Of a DNA stretch of 64,000 nt, positions 10,301 through 17,394 are shown piece by piece. Below the pieces are notes generated by a model. That model ran no database searches. It saw only the letters and a list, made by a program, of their open reading frames with translations, and was not told where the DNA came from. The position numbers and the translations under genes are program-made. Source of the DNA: Limnobacter sp. 130. Lineage in GTDB: Bacteria; Pseudomonadota; Gammaproteobacteria; Burkholderiales; Burkholderiaceae_B. Within the stretch, counting starts at the first letter, position 1; each line of letters starts with the position of its first letter. The stretch spans positions 620,001 through 684,000 of the forward strand of contig NZ_LR732330.1 in assembly GCF_902506325.1 (NCBI RefSeq), given 5' to 3'.

Positions 10301-11280
10301 TCAACCCCGAGAAAAACCAGGGCGATTTGATGCGCATTACCAATATGGAACAGCCCTTCCACCCCATCTACAACTACGCTTTCATTACCGACAGTGAGGA
10401 AGGCTTGATTGCGGTGAATGTGAATACGCTGGCCGATGGCGAACCGCGCAACAACTTCTTTGAACGCGCTGTGACCTGGAATGAAAACGGGGTGTTGAAT
10501 GGCGCAAGCCACATTGCGCTGGGCGGGCATTACGCCTACATCACCACGCCCAAAGGGCTTGTGTTTGTTGATATCAACGACCCGCTAAAACCAAGGCACA
10601 TCACCACCCTGCCCTTGCAGGACGCACGCGCCACAGCGGTGCAATTCCGCTACCTGTTTGCCACCACCGCCAAAGGGCTGGAAGTGATCGACATTACCCA
10701 CCCTGAAAAACCGGAACACACTGGCGCAGTGGTGCCCATGGCCGATGCGCAACGCGTGTACCTGGCCCGCACCTACGCCTACGTGGCTGCGAAAAAACAA
10801 GGTTTGGTGATTGTGGACATTGAGCGCCCGCGCAAGCCCGTGGTGTATCAACAATTTACTGCTGACGGTCAGCTCAATGACGCGCATGATGTGGTGGTGG
10901 GTTCCACCAACGCATCACTGTTTGCCTATGTGGCCGATGGTGTGAACGGGCTAAAGGTATTGCAGCTTACCTCGCCAGACACACAGCCAAGATTTTACGG
11001 TTTTTCGCCTGCGCCCATGCCCGAGTTGATTGCGTGGCGTAAAACCCCAAGCCCGGCATTGTCTGTGTCGAAAGGACTGGATCGGGACCGTGCGGTCGAT
11101 GAAACAGGTGGGCAGATTGCGGTGTTTGGCCGCATTGGTTCTCGCCCCTTCACACGCAAGGAAATGGAAGCGTTTTACCTGCGGGCCGATGGCCGCTTGT
11201 GGACGGTGACCGACAAAGTTGAAAAGGAAAACTACTTGCCCAAGCCCAAAGTGAATTCAGTGGCTTTCAGAAAGGATTAA
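7396..11280 (+). CDS. Ten-heme cytochrome c fused to LVIVD-repeat propeller
   Basis: The product has 1294 residues from ATG 7396; a TTG at 7390 is an alternative, but GCAGG at 7381-7385 is better spaced for 7396. A signal peptide ends near SAGVAHSAS. Ten CXXCH motifs begin near residues 71, 93, 187, 359, 416, 552, 579, 690, 701 and 807. From about residue 900 to 1240 there are LVIVD-type repeats (GLVFVDINDPLKPRHITTL, GLEVIDITHPEKPEHTGAV, GLVIVDIERPRKPVVYQQF), which form beta-propellers in other surface proteins. The protein is secreted to the periplasm or cell surface. It is followed after 3 bases by the five-heme gene. Substrate or partner binding by the propeller is inference. Catalytic activity in the heme part cannot be excluded. 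Confidence 0.88.
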   Translation: MNLNNAKAAQAKPANQFRWQGWLSALGFALLFSAGVAHSASDNLPEKSYTMAPAAPERQTAQQAFAKTEGCMSCHTQTDQHTMHANPGVVIGCTDCHGGDATVKWNGPEQKQGTLAYDHTRAAREKGFAPEYRAALDKAHIAPRNEKFWNYPSSANPKRSYSKLNKEHPAYIRFINPGDLRVAREACGACHLPVIQAQERSLMSTSAMLWGGASYNNGILPYKRYILGEAYTQDGKPGLLKNPVEANNELFVHKGILNELAPLPAWETAPPGDVFRVFERGGKVINSIFPEVGLPNVLGQIQRLDEPGRPDIKQSNRGPGTGQRIAVPLINVTKTRLNDPHLWFLGTNEQPGDYRSSGCTGCHTVYTNDRDPRHAGPYAKFGHDGTTQTIDPTIAKNESGHPVKHEFTRAIPSSQCMVCHMHQPNVFVNSYYGYIMWDYESDAPHMWPEKQRYPTDSEMREILDRNPEEAAVRGKWSDPEFLKNVSTLNSKLKDTQFADYHGHGWNFRAVFKRNRKGALLDAQGNIVADDDPKKFDKAVHLSSIHLDVGMHCVDCHFAQDMHGNGHIYGEVAAAVEVDCADCHGTATKYPTLRTSGPASPPGGTDLTQLRTQDGRKRFEWRDGKLYQRAALDPDKEWEMSLVKDNMNPAHPQYNAKAARAKLMGAGAEGQDGKWGPGVKELAHDNDKMTCFTCHLSWTTSCAGCHLPIQANWKTERLHYEGGETRNYATYNPQVARDDMFQLGVHGPVKGNRIAPIRSSSALILSSMNANRERIYIQQPPISASGFSSQAFAPHYPHTERKEETKTCSDCHLSREDDNNAIMAQLLLQGTNFVNFIGFNAWLGGSEHIAAITVTEWDEPQAVLGSYLHKYAYPDYYQNHLNRKRELADTVVPALMDHATKGVASCIQLRGEYVFVAEGKGGFRAYDAASVANKGFGQRVITAPFSPLGHDTHVASKNATCMALPTNQPINPEKNQGDLMRITNMEQPFHPIYNYAFITDSEEGLIAVNVNTLADGEPRNNFFERAVTWNENGVLNGASHIALGGHYAYITTPKGLVFVDINDPLKPRHITTLPLQDARATAVQFRYLFATTAKGLEVIDITHPEKPEHTGAVVPMADAQRVYLARTYAYVAAKKQGLVIVDIERPRKPVVYQQFTADGQLNDAHDVVVGSTNASLFAYVADGVNGLKVLQLTSPDTQPRFYGFSPAPMPELIAWRKTPSPALSVSKGLDRDRAVDETGGQIAVFGRIGSRPFTRKEMEAFYLRADGRLWTVTDKVEKENYLPKPKVNSVAFRKD

Positions 11281-11283
11281 GCC

Positions 11284-12618
11284 ATGACAGCCCGTCTTCT
11301 TTTCTCGCCCGCAATCGCCTTTTTGGTGGGGATGCTTGCCATGCCCCTGACTGGCGCAGCGCAAACCATGCCACACCAGTCGCCCAACCAATCGGTGGGC
11401 ACCGTGAACTGCGCCAGCAGCACATGCCACGGCAGCATTGCCGAGCGCACAGCCACCCCTGTTTTACAAAATGAATACACCACTTGGTTGCGGCAAGACC
11501 CACACACCCAAGCCTATGCGGTGCTGAAAAACGCGCAATCCCAACGCATTGCAAAAAATCTGAAGCTTGCACAACCTGCGCATGAAGCCAAGGTGTGCCT
11601 GGATTGCCACAGCCACAATGTACCGGCCAGCAAACAAGGGCCGCGCTTTGACAAAAGTGATGGGGTGAACTGCGAGGCCTGCCACGGCCCCGCTGAAAAG
11701 TGGATTAAAACCCACGTGGAACCGAAAGCCAGCCACGCCAGAAATGTGGAAAACGGGCTGTACCCCACCAGCGACCCCTATGCGGTTGCAAAATTGTGCA
11801 CCGGCTGCCATGTGGGTGATTCCAGCCGCCCGATCACCCACCAAATCATGGGTGCGGGCCACCCGCGCATTTCAATCGAAGTTGAAACATTCATGGCGCT
11901 GGAGCCGCCCCATTACCGCATTGATGATGACTGGCGAGAACGCAAAGGTGCATTCGACACCGGAAAAATATGGGCGATGGGCCAGTTCGCCACCAGCGCA
12001 AACCTGCTGGAATTAATTGCTGACCCCAAGCGGAATCGCCAAGGCATTGTGCCGGAACTCATGATGTTCGACTGCCACGCCTGCCATTCACCCATGAGCA
12101 AGAAAGACTGGAGCAAAGACCTGGCACTGACCCCTGGCCAGCCACGCATCAACAATGCCAGCCTGATCATGGTTCAGGCCGTGGTTCGGGCCGCAGCACC
12201 CGCACAAGAACCTGCCTTGAGAAGCCTGATTGAGCAGCTTCACATTCAAAGCACATCGCCAGCGGCCAGCATGCAAGAGATTGAACGCATTGCGCGAAGC
12301 CTGAACAGCGAGCTAAACAGGGCCCGTTCTGTTGTGCAAAAGGTGTCATTCACTGAACCCATTATGGAAAAACTTTTGAAAGAATTGGTAACCATGGCCG
12401 CGAGCAACCAATACCCCGATTACGCCAGTGCTGAACAGGCCTACATGTCCATTAGCAGTGTAGCCAACGGCCTTGCAAACAAAGGCAATTCGCAACTGGC
12501 CAGTGCCGTGAATGCACGCATGGATCGCCTGCTGAGGTTATTGAACAATGACGAACGATATGACCGCAAACAATTCCAGACCGAACTGCTGGCGTTGAAA
12601 GCTGCGGTGGGGGGTTAA
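11284..12618 (+). CDS. Periplasmic five-heme cytochrome c (cytochrome c554-like)
   Basis: The 444-residue product has a signal peptide (cleavage near LTGAAQT). Heme sites are an unusual CX4CH motif (CASSTCH, near residue 43) and four CXXCH motifs near residues 105, 130, 172 and 264. The last reads CHACH. Motifs such as CLDCHSHN, GVNCEACHGPAEKW and GAGHPRI are typical of the cytochrome c554/hydroxylamine-related multiheme group. The C-terminal 150 residues are helical and heme-free. It lies 3 bases after the propeller cytochrome and 4 bases before the flavoprotein. A redox shuttle or small-molecule reductase role is possible; no specific substrate can be assigned. Confidence 0.85.
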   Translation: MTARLLFSPAIAFLVGMLAMPLTGAAQTMPHQSPNQSVGTVNCASSTCHGSIAERTATPVLQNEYTTWLRQDPHTQAYAVLKNAQSQRIAKNLKLAQPAHEAKVCLDCHSHNVPASKQGPRFDKSDGVNCEACHGPAEKWIKTHVEPKASHARNVENGLYPTSDPYAVAKLCTGCHVGDSSRPITHQIMGAGHPRISIEVETFMALEPPHYRIDDDWRERKGAFDTGKIWAMGQFATSANLLELIADPKRNRQGIVPELMMFDCHACHSPMSKKDWSKDLALTPGQPRINNASLIMVQAVVRAAAPAQEPALRSLIEQLHIQSTSPAASMQEIERIARSLNSELNRARSVVQKVSFTEPIMEKLLKELVTMAASNQYPDYASAEQAYMSISSVANGLANKGNSQLASAVNARMDRLLRLLNNDERYDRKQFQTELLALKAAVGG

Positions 12619-12622
12619 ACAC

Positions 12623-15100
12623 ATGTCCGACACGAACACGCGCATTACGCCAACCCCCATGTTCAGCGATCTGTCAGCTGATCTGGATATTGCAATTGTT
12701 GGCTCTGGCCCAGCGGGCCTGTCTGCCGCTGCGCGTGCGCAACAACTGGGTTGCAAATACGCGTTATTCGAATCAGAGAAACACGCATCGGACACCATTT
12801 ACAAGTACCAAAAGGGCAAGCATGTGATGGCTGAGCCCGGCTTTTTGCCGCTTCGCAGTGGCATGTCATTTGATGCGGGCAAACGCGAAAGTGTTTTGGG
12901 CACCTGGGATTCTCAGCTGCTTGATCAAAAAATCAATATTCAATACAAGAAAACAGTCAGCAAAATAATCAGGCTCAATGATGGTGCCGGCCCTTTTGAA
13001 CTGACCTGTGAAGACGGCACTACAACCACAGCCCGCACAGTGATTCTGGGCATTGGTCTACAGGGAAATATTCGAAAGATTGGCACCGCGGGCGACGACC
13101 TTCCCAATGTTCAATACACCTTGGCTGATCCTGATGAGTTCAACAATGAAACCATCATTGTGATTGGGGCTGGTGATGCCGCCATTGAAAACGCACTGGC
13201 CTTGATGAAAAACAACAAGGTGGTGCTGATCAACCGCAAAGATGAATTTGCCCGGTGTAAAGAAGGCAACCTGAATCAGATTCTTGCAGCAGACAGGAAC
13301 GAAGACCTGCGCATTTTCTACAACACGAGTACGAGTGCGGTCGAAGAAATGCCGGAGGCCAAAGACGGCGAGCCCACCCTGAACTACCGCTACAAAGGCC
13401 CGGAAGGTGAGCAGGCCATGCCCGTGCACCGAATCATTGCACGCTTGGGGGCGACACCGCCCCGTGGCTTGGTGGAAAGCTTCGGGGTGACCTTTCCCAA
13501 CAGCGATCCCAATGCAGTGCCTGCCCTGAGCGAAACTTATGAATCCAACGTACCCGGCCTGTTTATTGTAGGTGCCCTGGGCGGCTACCCTTTGATCAAG
13601 CAAGCGATGAACCAGGGCCATGAAGTGGTCGACTCGATCATGGGCCTGCCTGTGGTACCTGCAGACGAACCACTGCTCGCTGAGAAATTCATGCCCTTGG
13701 GTGATATTTCTGTCTCGGCCGTGCTTGACATGATTCTGGACAACGTTCCCCTGTTCAACCAGATGACCCGCCTTCAACTGCGTGAATTCATGCTGGAATC
13801 AACGCTGCACCAACCCAAGAAAGGCTCTGTCATCTTTCACAAAGGCGACTACACCAGTACTTTCTTTACAATTGTGCAAGGTGGCGTGGGCATTGAATTG
13901 GTGAACAAGGAAGGCAAGCCTTTTATCCTGAATCTCGACAAAGGCAATTATTTTGGCGAAATGGGCCTGATCTCCGGGCGACGCCGCACGGCCACGGTCT
14001 ATGCAGGAGAAAACTGCGTATTGATCGAAACACCTCGCAAAGCGATGTTGAAGTTGATTGCCTCGGTGGATGCGGTGCGCCGAACCATCGACGAAACGTT
14101 CGTGCGCCGCGCCCTGTCCACGCACCTTGCCCCACAGCTAGAGCCTCAGGAAATCGAACAACTGATTGCATCGGGCATCAGTGTGACCCGCTACGTACGG
14201 GGTGAAAAACTGTTCAGTGAAGGTGATAAAACCGACGGCTTGCACCTGATCCGACGCGGATCGGTGTCGGTGTCCAAATTGCTGGATGATCAGGATTCGG
14301 TGCTTTCTTATGTATCCGCAGGCAGCTATGTCGGTGAAATTGATCTGGTCAATGGCACAGACCGCCAAACCACTTGCACCGCCACGGTACTGACTGAAGT
14401 GCTGTTGATTCAAGCCGACGCGGTCATCGATGTATTGAGCAAAAACAGCAACTGGAAAAAAGCGCTGCAGGCCAAGATTGGCAAGCGCGTGCACGACGCT
14501 ATTTTTCGGGAAAGCACGGCAAAACGCGAAAGCGATCTGATTCATTTTCTGATGAAGCAAGGTTTGGGTGACGCAACCAACGCCTTGGTGATCGATGAAA
14601 ATTTGTGCGTGCACTGTGACAATTGCGAGCGTGCGTGTGCAGAAACCCACGATGGGATACCCCGCCTGGATCGCGACGCGGGGCCCACATTCCAGAACAT
14701 TCATCTGGCGCATTCCTGTCGACATTGCGAACAGCCGCATTGCATGAAAGACTGCCCACCCGATGCCATTCGCCGCAATGAAAAAGGCGAGGTAATGATT
14801 GCCGACACCTGCATTGGTTGTGGTAACTGTGCCAAAAATTGCCCATACAACGCGATTGAATTGCGCGTAAAACCACCCCCCAGAAAAACTGGCTTGTTGT
14901 CTTGGTTGCTCTTCGGTTCGGGCGGCCCCTTGGGCGAACGCCCTGTGAAGTACGATGCCAACGCCATCAAGAAAGCGTACAAGTGTGACTTGTGCCATGG
15001 CAAAGAAGGCGGCCCGGCCTGTGTTCGTGCGTGCCCAACCGGCGCTGCGTTCCGGATTTCACCCGAAGTGTATTTGAACCAGCAAAACGAACTGATCTAA
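12623..15100 (+). CDS. FAD/NAD(P) oxidoreductase fused to two cNMP-binding domains and a four-cluster ferredoxin
   Basis: The 825-residue cytoplasmic protein combines three modules. Residues 1-350 are a two-dinucleotide-fold flavoprotein of the thioredoxin-reductase-like class, with GSGPAG near 27 and GAGDAA near 178, but I see no redox-active CXXC. Residues about 385-480 and 505-605 are two cyclic-nucleotide-binding domains. Both keep the phosphate-cassette Gly-Glu and Arg (FGEMGLISGRRRTAT near 445, VGEIDLVNGTDRQTT near 571). Residues about 655-820 hold four cysteine clusters (CVHCDNCERAC 662, CRHCEQPHCMKDC 699, CIGCGNCAKNC 730, CDLCHGKEGGPACVRAC 788) like the DmsB/HybA electron-transfer subunits. 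It is the last gene of the cytochrome operon. A cAMP-gated exchange between NAD(P)H and the membrane is inferred. Confidence 0.88.
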   Translation: MSDTNTRITPTPMFSDLSADLDIAIVGSGPAGLSAAARAQQLGCKYALFESEKHASDTIYKYQKGKHVMAEPGFLPLRSGMSFDAGKRESVLGTWDSQLLDQKINIQYKKTVSKIIRLNDGAGPFELTCEDGTTTTARTVILGIGLQGNIRKIGTAGDDLPNVQYTLADPDEFNNETIIVIGAGDAAIENALALMKNNKVVLINRKDEFARCKEGNLNQILAADRNEDLRIFYNTSTSAVEEMPEAKDGEPTLNYRYKGPEGEQAMPVHRIIARLGATPPRGLVESFGVTFPNSDPNAVPALSETYESNVPGLFIVGALGGYPLIKQAMNQGHEVVDSIMGLPVVPADEPLLAEKFMPLGDISVSAVLDMILDNVPLFNQMTRLQLREFMLESTLHQPKKGSVIFHKGDYTSTFFTIVQGGVGIELVNKEGKPFILNLDKGNYFGEMGLISGRRRTATVYAGENCVLIETPRKAMLKLIASVDAVRRTIDETFVRRALSTHLAPQLEPQEIEQLIASGISVTRYVRGEKLFSEGDKTDGLHLIRRGSVSVSKLLDDQDSVLSYVSAGSYVGEIDLVNGTDRQTTCTATVLTEVLLIQADAVIDVLSKNSNWKKALQAKIGKRVHDAIFRESTAKRESDLIHFLMKQGLGDATNALVIDENLCVHCDNCERACAETHDGIPRLDRDAGPTFQNIHLAHSCRHCEQPHCMKDCPPDAIRRNEKGEVMIADTCIGCGNCAKNCPYNAIELRVKPPPRKTGLLSWLLFGSGGPLGERPVKYDANAIKKAYKCDLCHGKEGGPACVRACPTGAAFRISPEVYLNQQNELI

Positions 15101-15118
15101 GCTGAATCAGTTCGTTTT
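15084..15118. terminator. Bidirectional rho-independent terminator between convergent operons
   Basis: AAAACGAACTGAT (15084-15096) and ATCAGTTCGTTTT (15106-15118) form a perfect 13-bp inverted repeat with a 9-base loop that contains the TAA of the flavoprotein gene. A/T runs flank the stem on both sides, so it can end transcription of both the plus-strand cytochrome operon and the minus-strand cyclase operon. It also overlaps the cyclase stop codon at 15117. Confidence 0.75.
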
Positions 15119-17381
15119 ACTTGGTGTCGAACTGGGTTACACCATTCCAGTTTTCAGGGGGGGGTGTTTCTTTGAAGTACGCAATGCGTGCGGCATACAA
15201 GTCGTAAAGCACATTGAACTCCGGTGAATGGCCGTGCCATTCATCCAGGCTTTGCAGCGCAGCGTCCCATTGCTGCGCCTTGAATTGCGTCAACATGGTC
15301 TCCCACACGCGCAAACCGGTTAATTGCTGCTCTGTCACGGCGCTGTGCTCGCCCAAGGGGGCATAAATGAATACGGGCTCATTCTTGCCTTTTACCTTCA
15401 CAGCATCCAACTCTTGAAAAACCATGCCAGAAACAGCTGCTTTGGTTTGCGGGCCTACGATAACGCCCACACCATAGGTTTTGGTGATGCCTTCAAGTCG
15501 TGAGCCCAGGTTCACTGCGTCGCCCATCACAGTGTACGCGCGGCGAATTTTAGAGCCCATGTCGCCCACACGCATTTGACCGGTGTTTACACCCACCCCA
15601 ATGGCCAGTGTGGGCCAGTTGCGCGCCAAGAGCCGTTCGTTTAAACGCACGGCTTCCTCCTGCATGGCGATGGCGGCTTTGGTGGCCAACTCCGCATGCT
15701 CTGCATCGGCAATGGGTGCCCCCCAAAATGCCATGATGGCGTCACCAATGTACTTGTCCAAAGTGCCACGATGGGAACGAATGATTTCAGACATCACCGT
15801 GAGGTACTCATTGATGTACTCACGCAATTCATTGGGCTTGAGTGACTCTGAAATGGTGGTGAAACCACGCACATCGGAAAACAGCACGGTGAGTTCGCGG
15901 CTTTCGCCTTCCATGGAATAGCGTGTGGGATCCGATGCCATTTCAGACACCAACTCGGGGGCCACGTACTCTCCAAACAAATCCACCATTTGCCGTTTAC
16001 TGCGCGATTCAGCCAAATAACCATAGGCCACGTCAAACACAAAAATCGCCAATACCAACAACAACACAACCGCCACAGGCAACACAAGGCCAGCCTGAAA
16101 GTACAACACTGAATTGATGGCCACGCTGGCCACCAACACCGCAAACGCAACCAACAGCGACCAGGTGGCGTTGAGAATCGGCATCATGACGCTGAGCACC
16201 ACACCGACAGCCAGTACGGTGATGAAAAGCAAACCTTGGGAATACTCAGGGCGAAGTTTGTAGACACCATCGAGCATGCCGCTGATGACATTGGCATGGA
16301 CCTCTACCCCCGGGTAGGCCGGGTTCACGGGCGTGCTTCGCAAATCGAGCAGACCAGGTGCAGTGGTTCCCACCAGTACAATTCGACCTTCGATGTCTTC
16401 GGGTTTTAATGCACCCGCAAGTACATCGGCCGCCGAGACATAACGATAGCCGCCCGCATTGGGACCGCCCTTGGCGCGAAAATGCACGCGCGTCAACAAA
16501 CCGCGTTCTACAGGAATGTCCAATTCAACTTCTGGAGACCTGAGTGCTATTAATTCAACTGCGCCATAGTCATCGGGTACACCTTCCGGAAATACCGGAA
16601 TCACCTGTGGGTTACCCAGCGCGCGTCGAAGTGTACCCAAGGCAAAACTTTGGTAATAAGCCTCGTTGAATTGGGCCAGCAGCGGAATGGAACGCACTGT
16701 ACCGTCCTCATCCAAAATGGGATTGAAATAACCGCCTTCAGCATTTTTTTGTAGAACCGGGATGTTGCCACCGTAGCCCTGCCAGCTGGTGCTGTCCAGG
16801 GTAAGGTCACCCAACTGGCTTTTTTTGAACAATGCGGGTGGAAGTGCTCCAGACAATGCGGTCGCATCCTGATTCAGGTAATACCCCAACACCACTGGGC
16901 GATCAGTCAGGACTTTCGCCAGTTGCGCATCACGATCAAATTCAGCGGTAATTTGCCCTTCCAAACCTAGCAACTCACTTTTTAAGGTGGGTTTGCTTTC
17001 AAGAATGGACCCAAGCGCCAACAATGCATCACTTTGCTGAGGCTCGGCAAACACAATGTCGAACCCCACTGCAGCTGCGCCCAGCCTGTCGGTCAATTCA
17101 AGCACCAATTTCGCCACGACATCTCGCGACCAAGGCCAGCGCCCCACTTCACCCAGGCTTTTCTCATCAATGTCGACAATCACAATGCGCGGATCAAGCT
17201 CGGGCTTTTGTGCCTCGGCCCGAAGCCGCACGTCGTAAACCAGATAATCGAGACGCTTCACCACATCGCTGGGCGCAAAACCCAACACATGCAGCAAGGC
17301 TATGGCGGTGAATGAAAAGCCCACGCCAATGCGAAAAGCCTTGCCTGCGATTCTTCGCCAGGACTTCTTGAATGTACTCAC
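15117..17381 (-). CDS. CHASE2-domain class III adenylyl cyclase
   Basis: The product has about 754 residues: an N-terminal helix, a periplasmic CHASE2 sensor (VIVDIDEKSLGEVGRWPWSRD, AAAVGFDIVFAEP, GRIVLVGTTAPGLLDLRSTP), three helices at about 365-450, then a class III cyclase domain. Metal-binding aspartates lie in LFSDVRGFT (503) and KYIGDAIMAFWG (547). The purine-selecting pair is Lys543 and Thr617 (YTVMGDAVN), typical of bacterial adenylyl rather than guanylyl cyclases. GTG 17381, 13 bases after the FecR stop with AAGGG upstream, is chosen as start; ATG 17450 would overlap FecR. As the last gene of a six-gene operon it probably makes cAMP in response to a periplasmic signal, perhaps relayed by FecR. 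Confidence 0.88.
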   Translation of the reverse strand: MSTFKKSWRRIAGKAFRIGVGFSFTAIALLHVLGFAPSDVVKRLDYLVYDVRLRAEAQKPELDPRIVIVDIDEKSLGEVGRWPWSRDVVAKLVLELTDRLGAAAVGFDIVFAEPQQSDALLALGSILESKPTLKSELLGLEGQITAEFDRDAQLAKVLTDRPVVLGYYLNQDATALSGALPPALFKKSQLGDLTLDSTSWQGYGGNIPVLQKNAEGGYFNPILDEDGTVRSIPLLAQFNEAYYQSFALGTLRRALGNPQVIPVFPEGVPDDYGAVELIALRSPEVELDIPVERGLLTRVHFRAKGGPNAGGYRYVSAADVLAGALKPEDIEGRIVLVGTTAPGLLDLRSTPVNPAYPGVEVHANVISGMLDGVYKLRPEYSQGLLFITVLAVGVVLSVMMPILNATWSLLVAFAVLVASVAINSVLYFQAGLVLPVAVVLLLVLAIFVFDVAYGYLAESRSKRQMVDLFGEYVAPELVSEMASDPTRYSMEGESRELTVLFSDVRGFTTISESLKPNELREYINEYLTVMSEIIRSHRGTLDKYIGDAIMAFWGAPIADAEHAELATKAAIAMQEEAVRLNERLLARNWPTLAIGVGVNTGQMRVGDMGSKIRRAYTVMGDAVNLGSRLEGITKTYGVGVIVGPQTKAAVSGMVFQELDAVKVKGKNEPVFIYAPLGEHSAVTEQQLTGLRVWETMLTQFKAQQWDAALQSLDEWHGHSPEFNVLYDLYAARIAYFKETPPPENWNGVTQFDTK

Positions 17382-17394
17382 GCCTTGACTGCCC

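Noticed and set aside
12623-13680. Thioredoxin reductase reading of the flavoprotein part
   Set aside because: The fold fits, but no CXXC active-site motif is present, so a disulfide reductase function is not supported.
14138-14998. 286-codon open frame on the minus strand
   Set aside because: It is opposite the cNMP-binding and ferredoxin parts of the flavoprotein. No recognisable domain or ribosome site.
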